Positions 8,184 to 16,895 are shown, numbered from the stretch's first letter. The stretch is 64,000 nucleotides of DNA from Actinobacteria bacterium OV320 (GCA_001298545.1 LJCX01000026.1:372001-436000), one strand, 5' to 3'. Translations and numbers: made by a program. Notes: generated by a model not told the origin, from the letters alone.

Positions 8184-9107
8184 TCAGCGGACCGGCGCGC
8201 CCTGGGGCTGCGGCGGTGCGATACCGAGGGCGGTCGTGTACTTGGCCAGCGCGAGCTTGCCGATGGCCGGGTAGGGGCCGAGCGCCTCGGCGGCGGCACA
8301 GCCGGCTTCCCTGGCCGCCTCCTCGATCAGCGTGGCGTCGATCTCCGGGCCGATCAGGTAGGGCGCCAGCGCCAGCTGCTGGGAGCCGGAGGAGCGCAGC
8401 TGCTCGGCGACGGAGGCGATCGAGCCCTCCTGGTCGAGCGCCGCGGCCATCACCGGCACGGCGAGGCGCGCGGCGAGCAGCATGCCGGTGATCCCGGCGG
8501 CCTGCACGGCCTCCTCGCCGCCCACGGAGGCGAGGATGATGCCGTCCGCGGCCGTCGCCACGGTGAACAGCCGGGCGCGGTCGGCGCGGGCCAGACCGGC
8601 CTCGGACAGCCGCACGTGCAGGGCCTCGGCGAGCAGCGGGTGCGGGCCGAGCACATCGGTCAGCTCGGCCGCGATCCGGCTCTCCATGACGGCCTGGCGG
8701 ACCTGGCGCAGCAGCGCGCCGTCGGGACCGGCAAGCAGCGGCACGACGACGCCCACCGGGCCGTCGGGCTCCTTGACGTCCAGTCCGGCGGCACGGGCCT
8801 GCTCGAAGCGGGCGGTGCGTTCGTCGGCGGCGTGCGCGAGAACGGACTGGAGGGTGGGGAAACCGTTGTCGTCCCCGTCCAGGTAGCCGATGCGTGCGTC
8901 GAGGCCGGGCAGCTCGGAGCGGGCGATGCTCACGATCTCCTCGGCGAGACCGCGCGTGGCGGCACTCGGCGGACCAGGCACCGCGAGGACGAGCGCGGGC
9001 GCGCCCTCGGGAGCCGCCACCGGCTCGGGTCGGCGGTGCCGCCCAGGCTGGCGAGGCCGCGGCATTCGTACTGGCAGGCCGGACGCGGGCCCAGTGGGGG
9101 AGCTCAT
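8184..9107 (-). CDS. Sirohydrochlorin chelatase (CbiX/SirB-like) family protein
   Basis: The 307-residue protein begins MSSPTGPASGLPVRMPRP with a basic, Pro-rich tail before the fold. Two chelatase-like halves follow (ALVLAVPGPPSAATRGLAEE and VGVVVPLLAGPDGALL, then RLFTVATAADGI and QLALAPYLIGPEIDATLIEE). CbiX-type proteins insert Fe or Co into sirohydrochlorin for siroheme or cobalamin. Here the first active-site histidine (usually in GHG near the N-terminus) reads as PG, so catalysis is not assured. The ATG at 9107 is preferred to 9158 from family memory; the ribosome site is weak. It is the only gene on its strand before the kinase/ung pair and is not in a visible cobalamin or sulfate cluster. 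Confidence 0.75.
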   Translation of the reverse strand: MSSPTGPASGLPVRMPRPRQPGRHRRPEPVAAPEGAPALVLAVPGPPSAATRGLAEEIVSIARSELPGLDARIGYLDGDDNGFPTLQSVLAHAADERTARFEQARAAGLDVKEPDGPVGVVVPLLAGPDGALLRQVRQAVMESRIAAELTDVLGPHPLLAEALHVRLSEAGLARADRARLFTVATAADGIILASVGGEEAVQAAGITGMLLAARLAVPVMAAALDQEGSIASVAEQLRSSGSQQLALAPYLIGPEIDATLIEEAAREAGCAAAEALGPYPAIGKLALAKYTTALGIAPPQPQGAPVR

Positions 9108-9295
9108 GGCGACGCATGTTACTGGCTTCCTGGGCTCCCCTGTTCGGGGAGGGTGCACGTGAGCGGTATCCGTCCGGTTTTGTCTGATGAGTTACGTACG
9201 GATCAGAAGTGATCAGCGTGTTTTCCAGGCGACTTGCCCTCGGAGGCAGTAATCCCCCTTTTGGGGCATGACGTACTTTCCCTACGCACGATGCA

Positions 9296-10324
9296 TCAGA
9301 GGGGGTTCACCAGGCCCTCCACCGAGAACAGGCGGTCGTCGCGCGGCAGCGTGAGCGTGCCCGTCGCCAGTGCGGTGGCGATGCGCACGGCGCCGTCCAG
9401 CGGATCGCCCTCGGCCGGCACCCGCGGGGCATGCGGCAGCAGCCGCGCGAGTTCCCCCTCCAGAGGGACGAGGAGCGGGTCGCCCATCCTGAACAGGCCG
9501 CCGGTGAGGGCGATCCGGGGCTCCCCGTCGGCCGGACAGACGGCGGCGGCCGACTCGGCCAGGTGCCGGGCCGCGGTGCCCAGGATGCCGGCGGCGACCG
9601 GGTCGTCCTGGGCGCAGGCGGCCACCTGAGGCGCGAAGGAGGCGAGGACGGCCGGTCGGTCCGGACGCGGGTACAGCAGACCGGGCAGCCCGGTCATCGG
9701 CCCGAACCGCTCCTCGGCCCGGGCCAGCAGCGCGGCCGACCCGCCGGGCCGCCCGTCGTAGGCGCGCAGAGCGGCTTCCAGACCGGCCCGCCCGATCCAC
9801 GCGCCGCTGCCGCAGTCGCCCAGCAGATGGCCCCAGCCGTCCGCCCGCTGCCAGGCCGTCAGGTCCGTCCCGATCGCGATCAGGCCCGTACCCGCGGCCA
9901 CCACGGCGCCCGGTCGCGGTCCGAGCGCGCCGACGTAGGCGGTGACGGCGTCGGCGACGAGCGCGGTGGTCCGGACGCCGAACTCCCGCGCCAGGGCGCC
10001 CGGGAGCTCCGCGCGCAGCGCGTCGCCCAAGGTGCTGAGCCCCGCCGCGCCCACGACCGCCGTAGCGGGCCGGGGGACACCGGTCTCGGCCGTCAACGCC
10101 CTGACCATCGGCGCCAGTTGGGACATCAGATGGTCCGGGTCGATACCCCGCGCGCCGGTGCGCACGGGCACCGGGGACGAACGCCGGCCGAGGGCACCGC
10201 GCTCGGCCGTCCCCAGGGCGACGCGGAGACCGGAACCGCCCGAGTCCACGGCGAGGATGCCGCTGCCGGAGCCGACCGCGGTGCCGGTCCTAGCCCCGTC
10301 GCCAGGACCGGCTCCGCCGGTCAC
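9296..10324 (-). CDS. N-acetylglucosamine kinase-like (BadF/BadG ATPase) protein
   Basis: The 342-residue sugar-kinase/ASKHA-fold protein shows the phosphate-1 loop ILAVDSGGSGLRVAL, the phosphate-2 region VVAAGTGLIAIG, GHLLGDCGSGAWIGRAGLEA, and the adenosine loop IALTGGLFRMGDPLL. These are the hallmarks of eukaryotic-type GlcNAc kinases of the BcrAD/BadFG family. The GTG start at 10324 overlaps the ung stop codon as GTGA, so the two genes are translationally coupled. Together with the DasR-like site at 6943 this suggests local amino-sugar metabolism, although the two features are on opposite strands and not in one operon. Confidence 0.85.
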   Translation of the reverse strand: MTGGAGPGDGARTGTAVGSGSGILAVDSGGSGLRVALGTAERGALGRRSSPVPVRTGARGIDPDHLMSQLAPMVRALTAETGVPRPATAVVGAAGLSTLGDALRAELPGALAREFGVRTTALVADAVTAYVGALGPRPGAVVAAGTGLIAIGTDLTAWQRADGWGHLLGDCGSGAWIGRAGLEAALRAYDGRPGGSAALLARAEERFGPMTGLPGLLYPRPDRPAVLASFAPQVAACAQDDPVAAGILGTAARHLAESAAAVCPADGEPRIALTGGLFRMGDPLLVPLEGELARLLPHAPRVPAEGDPLDGAVRIATALATGTLTLPRDDRLFSVEGLVNPL

Positions 10325-10998
10325 GGCAGGCGCCAGTCCACCGGCTGACCTCCCTGCCGGACCAGCAGGTCGTTCGCCCTGCTGAACGGCCGCGAGCCGA
10401 AGAAGCCGCGGTCCGCCGACATGGGGGAGGGGTGCGCGGACTCCACCGAGGGCAGGTCCCCGAGCAGCGGACGCAGGTTGCGGGCGTCGCGGCCCCACAG
10501 GACGGACACCAGGGGCTTGCCGCGCGCCGCCAGCGCCCGGATCGCCTGTTCCGTGACCTCCTCCCAGCCCTTCCCGCGGTGCGCCGCCGGCTTGCGCGGA
10601 GCCGTGGTGAGCGCCCTGTTGAGCAGCAGCACCCCCTGCTGCGTCCACGGTGTCAGGTCGCCGTTGGACGGCTGGGGCAGGCCCAGGTCGGTGTTCAGCT
10701 CCCGGTATATGTTGATCAGGCTGCCGGGCAGCGGGCGGACCTCCGGAGCGACCGAGAACGACAGACCCACCGCGTGCCCGGGCGTCGGATACGGGTCCTG
10801 TCCGACGATCAGGACGCGGACGTCGTCGAAGGGCTGCTGGAAGGCCCGCAGGACGTTCTGTCCGGCAGGCAGGTAGGTGCGTCCCGCGGCGATCTCCGCG
10901 CGCAGGAAGTCGCCCATCTCGGCGATCTTCCCGGCGACGGGTGAAAGGGCCTCGGCCCAGCCCGGTTCGACGATTTCATGCAAGGGTCGTGGTGCCAC
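10321..10998 (-). CDS. ung: Uracil-DNA glycosylase (family 1)
   Basis: The 225-residue enzyme has the water-activating motif VGQDPYPTPG (catalytic Asp in GQDPYP), GVLLLNRALTTAP, and the C-terminal HPSP loop (SAHPSPMSADRGFFG with GSRPFSRAN). It removes uracil from DNA in base-excision repair, in the cytoplasm. The length is normal for the family and the start MAPRPLHEIVEPGW is usual. Its TGA overlaps the GTG of the GlcNAc-kinase-like gene, so the two are co-transcribed. Confidence 0.97.
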   Translation of the reverse strand: MAPRPLHEIVEPGWAEALSPVAGKIAEMGDFLRAEIAAGRTYLPAGQNVLRAFQQPFDDVRVLIVGQDPYPTPGHAVGLSFSVAPEVRPLPGSLINIYRELNTDLGLPQPSNGDLTPWTQQGVLLLNRALTTAPRKPAAHRGKGWEEVTEQAIRALAARGKPLVSVLWGRDARNLRPLLGDLPSVESAHPSPMSADRGFFGSRPFSRANDLLVRQGGQPVDWRLP

Positions 10999-11079
10999 GG
11001 CGTCACCCTACTGCCGTACACAGGTCGCTGATCAACCGGTGGCCAAGGCCCGACGGCCGCCCCTCGCGCGCGGGTCGGC

Positions 11080-12165
11080 TCATCCGATCACCGCGGCCCG
11101 TACACACAGGACGTCCGGCAGGTGCGAGGCCAACTGCCGCCAGCTGTCGCCGTCGTCGGCCGAGGCGAACACCTCGCCGTTGCGGTTGCCGAAGTACACG
11201 CCCGCCGGGTCCCCGTCGTCCGTACAGAGCGCGTCGCGCAGCACCGTGCCGTAGTGGTCCTCCTGCGGCAGGCCCGCCGTCAGCGGTTCCCAGGTCCGGC
11301 CCGCGTCCGAGGTACGGAAGACCCGGCACCGGTGGTCGGCGGGCACCCGGTCCGCGTCGGCGTTGATCGGGAACACGTACGCCGTGTCCCCGCGCGTCGG
11401 GTGCGCGGCGACGGCGAAGCCGAAGGTGGAGGGCAGGCCCGCGCCGATGTCGGTCCACTGCCCGCCCCCGTCGTCGCTGCGGTAGACCCCCCAGTGGTTC
11501 TGGAGGTAGAGACGGTCCGGGTCCACCGCGTCCCTCGCGACCTTGTGCACGCACTGGCCGAACTCCGGGTTCGGATCCGGCAGGAACACCGCGGATACGC
11601 CGGAGTTGGCGGGCGCCCAGTTCGTGCCGCCGTCGCTCGTGCGGAACACCCCGGCGGTGGACACCGCCACGGTCACCGAGCGCGGGTCGCGGCTGTCGGT
11701 GAGAACCGTGTGCAGGCCCTCCCCGCCGCCGCCCGGCACCCACTTCGAGCGCGTGGGGTGCTCCCACAGGGGCCGGACCAGCTCGAAGCTCTCACCGCGG
11801 TCCTCCGAGCGGTACAGGGCGGCCGGTTCCGTGCCCGCGTACACCACGTCCGGCTCGGCGGCCGCCGGGTGCAGTTGCCACACCCGCTCCAGCGAGGCAT
11901 CCGTGTCCTGCGGGAACCTGACGGCGGGCGCGGCCGGTTCGGTCCAGGTCCGGCCGAGGTCGTCGGAGTGGAACACCGAGGGGCCCCAGTGCGCGCTGTC
12001 GCCGCCGGCCAGCAGCCGCGGGCGGTCGCCGCGGGTGTCGATGGCGACCGAGTAGATCGCCTGTGCGTTGAAGTAGGGGGATTCGTCGAACTCCCATGTG
12101 CCCCCGCGCCGACGCCCCATGAACAGGCCCTTGCGCGTGCCCACGGCAAGCAGTGTCTCGGTCAT
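11080..12165 (-). CDS. BNR/Asp-box repeat beta-propeller protein
   Basis: The 361-residue protein starts MTETLLAVGTRKGLFMGRR. It carries about six Asp-boxes of the S/T-x-D-x-G-x-T/S-W type: SDDLGRTW, SEDRGESF, TSDGGTNW, SDDGGGQW, TSDAGRTW and SADDGDSW. This gives a six- or seven-bladed sialidase/VPS10-like propeller. There is no signal peptide and no sialidase catalytic triad that I can identify, so it is probably not a sialidase. The role is unknown. It is divergent from the Rv1733c-like gene. Confidence 0.85.
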   Translation of the reverse strand: MTETLLAVGTRKGLFMGRRRGGTWEFDESPYFNAQAIYSVAIDTRGDRPRLLAGGDSAHWGPSVFHSDDLGRTWTEPAAPAVRFPQDTDASLERVWQLHPAAAEPDVVYAGTEPAALYRSEDRGESFELVRPLWEHPTRSKWVPGGGGEGLHTVLTDSRDPRSVTVAVSTAGVFRTSDGGTNWAPANSGVSAVFLPDPNPEFGQCVHKVARDAVDPDRLYLQNHWGVYRSDDGGGQWTDIGAGLPSTFGFAVAAHPTRGDTAYVFPINADADRVPADHRCRVFRTSDAGRTWEPLTAGLPQEDHYGTVLRDALCTDDGDPAGVYFGNRNGEVFASADDGDSWRQLASHLPDVLCVRAAVIG

Positions 12166-12445
12166 GCCCGATCACCTCCGCTGTGTCTTTGACGTCCTTG
12201 TCCCAGACACCGGCCAGTCTGCACCGCGCCACTGACAGTCACCTCTGGAAACGCCGTCGCCGCAGGTCACAGCGGTGACGGCGGTCCGGGGGCGCAAGAC
12301 ATCGGCCACTTTCACCGGGACGCCTGCGCGGGCGCCGGGCCCGTGGCAGCGTCGGGACGAGGGGTTCGCCCTGAGCATCAGGCCCGCCCGCCCCGTATGG
12401 GAGGGCGGCCGGGATGTTCATGCGCTCATGAGGAGGAAGCCTTCG

Positions 12446-13027
12446 ATGGCGTTCCGTGGTCCGAAGGTGTGGCTGTGGCGCTGGCGGCGCAACCCGCTCA
12501 AGCGCCGCGCCGACACGGTGGAGGCCTGGGTCGTGCTCGGCGTGTGGGCGCTGGCCGTCCTCGCCGGGGTGCTGGCGGGATGGGCGACAGCGGGGTCCGT
12601 CGAACACGGTCTGGCGCGGGAACGCGTCGAATGGCGGCCCCTCCTGGGGCGGCTGACCGAGCGGGCTCCGGGCAGGGCCGCCGTGAACGGTTCCGCCGCC
12701 GGTGATCAGGTGTGGGCGAAGGTCGGCTGGACCGGACCGGACGGCTCCGCGCACCAGGGCCAGGTCCGGGTCGGCCCCGGCAGCGCCGCGGGCACGCCCG
12801 TCACGGTCTGGACGGACCGGCAGGGCCGCCTGGTGACCAGACCGGCCACCGCCGCCCAGGCCAGACTGCGCGCCTCCCTCGTCGGCGGCCTGGCGGGAGT
12901 CGGCGCGGCCGTCCTCCCCTTCGCGGGCGGCCGCGTCCTGCGGGGCCGGATGGAACGCCGGCGCGTGGAGCAGTGGGACACCGACTGGGCTCGCTTCGAC
13001 GCGCTCTGGGGCCGCCCGACAGGCTGA
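12446..13027 (+). CDS. Rv1733c-family two-helix membrane protein
   Basis: The 193-residue protein starts MAFRGPKVWLWRWRRNPLKR, then has a membrane helix (VLGVWALAVLAGVLAGWATA), an extracytoplasmic domain rich in W-T-G (AKVGWTGPDGSAHQGQ), and a second helix (LVGGLAGVGAAVLPFAGG). This is the layout of the Rv1733c family. The ATG at 12446 has a near-perfect AGGAGGAAG 7 bp upstream, which decides against the longer frame from 12275. No function is established beyond membrane localisation. Confidence 0.88.
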   Translation: MAFRGPKVWLWRWRRNPLKRRADTVEAWVVLGVWALAVLAGVLAGWATAGSVEHGLARERVEWRPLLGRLTERAPGRAAVNGSAAGDQVWAKVGWTGPDGSAHQGQVRVGPGSAAGTPVTVWTDRQGRLVTRPATAAQARLRASLVGGLAGVGAAVLPFAGGRVLRGRMERRRVEQWDTDWARFDALWGRPTG

Positions 13028-13066
13028 TCCGACGACCCCGCTCCTCGCTCCTGCCCGTGAGAGACG

Positions 13067-14764
13067 TCAGCTCGTGCCGGGCAGGCTCCGTTCCAGGATC
13101 CCGTCGAGATCGGCGCCGTCCGGAAGCGTGCCGAAGGAGTACCCCCAGTCGCCTCCCAGCCGGGTCGCGCAGAACGCGTCGGCGACGGCGGGCGGGGCGT
13201 GCCGGACCAGGAGCGAGGCCTGAAGGGTGAGGGCCATCTGCTCCACCAGACGGCGGGCGCCGGCCGGTGTCGCCTCGCCCAGCCGGGTCCGCAGCCGCGA
13301 GACGGCGGCGTCGAGGCGGGCGTCCGCGCCCCGCGCCAGGGCGAGTTCACCGAACAGGGCGTCCGCCGTCGCCGGTTCGCGGGTCAACGCCCGCAGTACG
13401 TCGAGGGCGTTGACGTTGCCCGAGCCCTCCCAGATGGACAGCAGCGGCGCCTCGCGGTAGTGGCGGGGCATTCCGGAGTCCTCCACGTAGCCGTTGCCGC
13501 CGAGACACTCCAGGGCCTCCGCGGTGAACGCCGGACCCCGTTTGGTCACCCAGTACTTGCCGACCGCGGTGGCGATCCGCCGGAAGGCCCGCTCGGCACC
13601 CGGACCGTCGTCTCCGCGCACCGCCCGGTCGGCCGCGCCGGCCAGCCGCAGGGTGAGCGTGGTGGCCGCCTCCGACTCCAGTGCCAGGTCGGCCAGCACG
13701 TTGCGCATGAGCGGCTGGTCCAGCAGCCGCGCCCCGAACGCGCTGCGGTGCCGCACGTGGTGCCCCGCCTCCACGAGCGTCTTGCGCATCAGCGTCGCCG
13801 ACATCATCACGCAGTCCAGGCGCGTGCAGTTGACCATCTCGATGATGGTCTTCACGCCCTGTCCCTCCGACCCGACCAGCCAGGCCACCGTCCCGTCGAA
13901 CTCGGGCTCGGAGGAGGCGTTGGAGCGGTTGCCCAGCTTGTCCTTCAGCCGCTGGACGCGGAACGTGTTGCGGGTGCCGTCGGGCAGCACGCGCGGCACC
14001 AGGAAGCAGGAGAGCCCGTCCGGCGCCTGCGCCAGCACCAGGAAGACATCGCACATCGGCGCCGACGTGAACCACTTGTGCCCGCGCAGGGTGTACACCC
14101 CGGGCTCCGCCGTGGGCAGGGCCGTCGTCGTGTTCGTCCGGACGTCGGAGCCGCCCTGTTTCTCGGTCATCCCCATGCCCGCGAGCAGCCCGCGCTTCTG
14201 CGTCGGCACCCGCAGCCCCGGGTCGTACACCCGCCCGGTCAGCAGCGGCTCGTAGACGGCGGCGAGTTCCGGCTGGCGACGCAGCGCGGGGACGGCCGCG
14301 TAGGTCATCGACGTGGGACAGCCGTGCCCGGCGTCCGTGTGCCCCCAGGCGAGGCCGCCCGCCGTGCGCGCCACATGGGCGCCCGGCCGGTCGTCCGCCC
14401 AGGGCGCGCCGGCCAGCCCCTCCGCGACCGCGACCCGCATCAGCTCGTGCCAGCCGGGGTGGAAGTCGACCTCGTCGACACGGTGCCCGTAGCGGTCGTG
14501 CGTGCGCAGGACGGGTTCGTGCCGGTTGGCCAGCTCGCCCCACTCCTGCGCCTCGACGCCGCCCGCCAGCAGACCGATCCGGCGGACGTCCGGCTCCGCC
14601 CAGCCGGCGCCCTCCCGGCGCAGCCCCTCCAGCAGGGCCACGTCGTCGGAGGCGTCGTACGGGGCCAGGGGCGGAGGCTGATTGGTGACGTCGTGAGTGG
14701 CGTACGACGGGACGGGCGGCGCCGGGTGTGCCTGCGGCTGCGGCTGGGTGAGTATCTGGGCCAT
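13067..14764 (-). CDS. AidB-like acyl-CoA dehydrogenase family protein
   Basis: The 565-residue flavoprotein is longer than the usual 380-400 residues, matching the AidB/ACAD11-like subgroup. The FAD-binding signature is present (GLLAGMGMTEKQGGSDVRTN), followed by YTLRGHKWFTSAPMCDVFLV, IEMVNCTRLDCVM and FTAEALECLGGNGYVEDSGM with LLSIWEGSGNVN. AidB proteins are linked to alkylation-damage response and bind DNA; enzymatic activity is generally weak. The ATG at 14764 (MAQILTQPQPQA) is taken over the ATG at 14779. It is divergent from the PaaX regulator, and an inverted repeat overlaps its start region. Confidence 0.9.
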   Translation of the reverse strand: MAQILTQPQPQAHPAPPVPSYATHDVTNQPPPLAPYDASDDVALLEGLRREGAGWAEPDVRRIGLLAGGVEAQEWGELANRHEPVLRTHDRYGHRVDEVDFHPGWHELMRVAVAEGLAGAPWADDRPGAHVARTAGGLAWGHTDAGHGCPTSMTYAAVPALRRQPELAAVYEPLLTGRVYDPGLRVPTQKRGLLAGMGMTEKQGGSDVRTNTTTALPTAEPGVYTLRGHKWFTSAPMCDVFLVLAQAPDGLSCFLVPRVLPDGTRNTFRVQRLKDKLGNRSNASSEPEFDGTVAWLVGSEGQGVKTIIEMVNCTRLDCVMMSATLMRKTLVEAGHHVRHRSAFGARLLDQPLMRNVLADLALESEAATTLTLRLAGAADRAVRGDDGPGAERAFRRIATAVGKYWVTKRGPAFTAEALECLGGNGYVEDSGMPRHYREAPLLSIWEGSGNVNALDVLRALTREPATADALFGELALARGADARLDAAVSRLRTRLGEATPAGARRLVEQMALTLQASLLVRHAPPAVADAFCATRLGGDWGYSFGTLPDGADLDGILERSLPGTS

Positions 14765-14772
14765 GCGGCCAT

Positions 14773-14808
14773 GTTGCACTTTCCCTACGGGTGTAGCAAT
14801 AGTGCAAC
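14773..14808. promoter_or_regulatory. Inverted repeat between aidB-like gene and paaX
   Basis: GTTGCAC (14773-14779) and GTGCAAC (14802-14808) are perfect inverted copies 22 bp apart. The repeat overlaps the start of the acyl-CoA dehydrogenase gene and sits 28 bp before the PaaX gene. It is a likely operator for PaaX acting on both genes. Confidence 0.6.
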
Positions 14809-14821
14809 AGCGGATCGCACG

Positions 14822-14827
14822 TAAAGT
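14822..14827 (+). promoter_or_regulatory. Probable -10 of a leaderless paaX promoter
   Basis: TAAAGT ends 8 bp before the ATG at 14836, and no ribosome site is visible. Transcription would start at or next to the start codon, as in leaderless Streptomyces genes. The -35 region would fall on the GTGCAAC arm of the inverted repeat. Confidence 0.4.
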
Positions 14828-14835
14828 ACGGCCCC

Positions 14836-15588
14836 ATGCGGATGAACGTGACGGCGCAGCCCGGCGAGGTCGACCTGCCCCCGCTGTCCGCGCGGTCGGT
14901 GGTCCTGAGTCTGCTGCTGGGCACGCATCCGCCCGAGATGGCGGCGAAGGACCTGGTCCGCGGGGTGGAGCCGTTCGGTGTCGGCGGGTCGACGGTGCGG
15001 GCGGCGCTCAGCCGGATGGTGGCGGCGGGCGACCTGCGGCGGACGGACGGCGTCTACCGGCTCAGCGACCGGCTGCTGGAGCGCCAGCGCCGCCAGGACG
15101 ACGCCGTGCACCCGGACACGCGCGCGTGGGACGGCGCGTGGGAGATGGCCGTCATCACCGCGACCGGACGCGGCCCCGCCGAGCGCGCCGAACTGCGCGG
15201 CCGCTTGAGCGCCCTCCGGCTCGCCGAACTCCGCGAGGGGGTCTGGCTGCGGCCCGCCAATCTGGGCCGGCCCTGGCCCGCGGATCTCGGGGACGTGCTC
15301 CAGCACTTCACCGCCCGCCCCGAACGGCCCGCTCCCGGCCTGGCCGCCGGACTGTGGCCGCTCGACGCATGGGCGCGGACGGCCCGGGTCCTGCTGGCCC
15401 ATGTCGAGTCGACCCGGCGGCCCGCCGACCGCTTCACGGCCCTCGCGGCGGTCGTACGGCATCTTCTCGCCGACCCCGTGCTGCCGGCCGGACTCCTCCC
15501 CGCCGACTGGCCGGGACCGGCCCTGCGCACCGCCTACGGTCACCACCAACGGGAGCTCGTCGCCACGGTGTCGGGGGCGGGCGCATAG
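14836..15588 (+). CDS. PaaX family transcriptional regulator
   Basis: The 250-residue protein has a PaaX-like N-terminal winged HTH (SARSVVLSLLLGTHPPEMAA, then GVGGSTVRAALSRMVAAGDL) and a PaaX central domain (WDGAWEMAVITATGRGPAER, RLSALRLAELREGVWLRPAN). It ends with the C-terminal PaaX domain (RVLLAHVESTRRPADRFTAL). PaaX represses phenylacetate catabolism in proteobacteria; here the neighbour is an acyl-CoA dehydrogenase, so an acyl-CoA effector is plausible. The start MRMNVTAQPGEVDL is probably leaderless. A long hairpin follows. Confidence 0.9.
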   Translation: MRMNVTAQPGEVDLPPLSARSVVLSLLLGTHPPEMAAKDLVRGVEPFGVGGSTVRAALSRMVAAGDLRRTDGVYRLSDRLLERQRRQDDAVHPDTRAWDGAWEMAVITATGRGPAERAELRGRLSALRLAELREGVWLRPANLGRPWPADLGDVLQHFTARPERPAPGLAAGLWPLDAWARTARVLLAHVESTRRPADRFTALAAVVRHLLADPVLPAGLLPADWPGPALRTAYGHHQRELVATVSGAGA

Positions 15589-15590
15589 GT

Positions 15591-15639
15591 AAGGCGGCCG
15601 TGCGAAGCGCCGTGCGGGGACGCTTCGTACGGCCGCCTT
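15591..15639. terminator. Long bidirectional hairpin
   Basis: A 19-bp stem with one G-T wobble (15591-15609 with 15621-15639) and an 11-base loop lies between the convergent paaX and pectate lyase genes. Confidence 0.85.
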
Positions 15640-15669
15640 CCTACCGTGGGGGGACCGGTGGGGCGGGGG

Positions 15670-16473
15670 CTACTTGTAGGTGATGTCGGACGACGCGTAC
15701 TTGCAGTAAGTACCGTCCGCGCTGGTGCCGTTGGTGGTCGGCTCGGCCCCCGTGTTGTTGCCGATGTACTTCTGGCAGGGGATGATCTTCTTGCTGCTGT
15801 CCCCGACGATCGTGATCTTCTTCAGGGTCGCGCTGTCGCCGTAGTTGGTGTTGATGCCGACGAGCTTGCTGCCCGAGTAGGTCGCCTCGATGGTGTTGAG
15901 GTTGATCGTCCGCTTGTACTGCGTGGAGCAGTTGCCGCAGGAGCGGATGAAGGTGCCGAAGGTCTGCACCGCGAAGTTGGAGACGTTCAGCGTGCCGGCG
16001 CCGTTGAACTGGAACACCTTGTCGCTGGCCGACCGCGCGCCACCGCCCGAGACGGTGTACACGTTGGACGACGAGGAGCCGCGGAAGGTCGCCGCGTCCT
16101 CGCCGACGTCCTCCCACCAGACGTTCTGAAGGGTGCAAGCACCCTTGCAGTGGATGCCGTCGGCGGCGGGGGCGCCGATGATGACGTTCTTGAGGACCGC
16201 GCCGGCGGCCAGTTCCAGGATCGGCCCCTGGTCCTCGTCCTGGCTGCCGCTGCCCAGGTCGCCGGTGCCGTAGAGGCGGATCATCCCGTAGTCCTTGGTG
16301 CCGGACACCGCGATGGTGGAGGAGACCGCCTGGCTGCCGGTCGCGCTGGGCCAGGTGGCGGCGTTCGCCGGAGTCAGCGCCCCGGTGGTCATGATCATGC
16401 CAACCGAGAGGGCGAGGGCGGCGAGAGCGCCCGTCAGGGTGCGCCGACGGCGCGGCAGTGCTGGTGAAGTCAT
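15670..16473 (-). CDS. Secreted pectate lyase, PL3 family
   Basis: The 267-residue protein has a signal peptide (PRRRRTLTGALAALALSVGM, ending in TPANAA). The mature part is a right-handed beta-helix of the PL3 family: GPILELAAGAVLKNVIIG, ADGIHCKGACTLQNVWWEDV, DAATFRG, KVFQFNGAGTLNVSNF, FIRSCGNCSTQYKR and IINTNYGDSATL-like turns. The basic substrate-binding and catalytic strip of Lys/Arg is present in YKRTINLNTIEATYSG. It cleaves pectate by beta-elimination outside the cell, with Ca2+. It is divergent from a CE1 esterase-CBM2 gene; together they form a plant-cell-wall module. Confidence 0.9.
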   Translation of the reverse strand: MTSPALPRRRRTLTGALAALALSVGMIMTTGALTPANAATWPSATGSQAVSSTIAVSGTKDYGMIRLYGTGDLGSGSQDEDQGPILELAAGAVLKNVIIGAPAADGIHCKGACTLQNVWWEDVGEDAATFRGSSSSNVYTVSGGGARSASDKVFQFNGAGTLNVSNFAVQTFGTFIRSCGNCSTQYKRTINLNTIEATYSGSKLVGINTNYGDSATLKKITIVGDSSKKIIPCQKYIGNNTGAEPTTNGTSADGTYCKYASSDITYK

Positions 16474-16618
16474 GTCCCGATGCCTTCTTCCAGGTGGGGG
16501 GGCATTGGTCAGGTATGTGAATGTCGCGTGCCATGTTGAACGACCTGTGCGGGCAGTGCGGCCCTTTGCTGGTCTGTGTGAGCGGCTCGGTCACACTGCT
16601 GAACGGAACGTAGGGGGC

Positions 16619-16626
16619 AAGCGCTT
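16619..16626. promoter_or_regulatory. AAGCGCTT palindrome upstream of the pectate lyase gene
   Basis: AAGCGCTT is a perfect 8-bp palindrome with a central CG, about 145 bp before the pectate lyase start. It resembles the core of the second site at 16703-16728, so one LacI-type regulator may bind both. Confidence 0.4.
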
Positions 16627-16702
16627 TCTAGTCAACGCCTTGCGCAGAACACATTCGGCCAGTCGGCCAGGCCCCGGCCAACCAGTAAGGGCTTGCCGGG
16701 AG

Positions 16703-16728
16703 TTGCCGTGGGAGCGCTTCCATGGCAA
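16703..16728. promoter_or_regulatory. CebR-like operator upstream of the esterase-CBM2 gene
   Basis: The inner 14-mer TGGGAGCGCTTCCA (16709-16722) differs at one position from the CebR cellulose-utilisation operator TGGGAGCGCTCCCA of streptomycetes. Flanking TTGCC and GGCAA extend the symmetry to 26 bp with 11 of 13 pairs matching. It lies about 168 bp before the CBM2-containing esterase gene. Confidence 0.65.
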
Positions 16729-16895
16729 GCGTGTGCATGCCACCATGCGGTGCGGACGTCCCCTCACGAACTTCGGAGAGGGGCATGCGTCCGGGTCTGT
16801 CCACACAGACCGGCGCCACCCGCCGAGCCGCCGATTCCCTCTCGCGCACCCCACGTACGACGTCCCCCGAGCCGCTACCAGAAAGGGACAAGCGC

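Larger units (their letters stand above)
16474..16895. other. Divergent control region of the plant-cell-wall pair
   Basis: These 422 bp have no convincing gene; the frame from 16722 lacks Streptomyces-like coding character before 16896. Two AGCGCT-centred palindromes (16619-16626 and 16703-16728) are the notable features. Confidence 0.6.

Noticed and set aside
9254..9266. CCCCCTTTTGGGG hairpin after the GlcNAc-kinase-like gene
   Set aside because: The stem is only 4-5 bp with a short loop; too weak to call a terminator.
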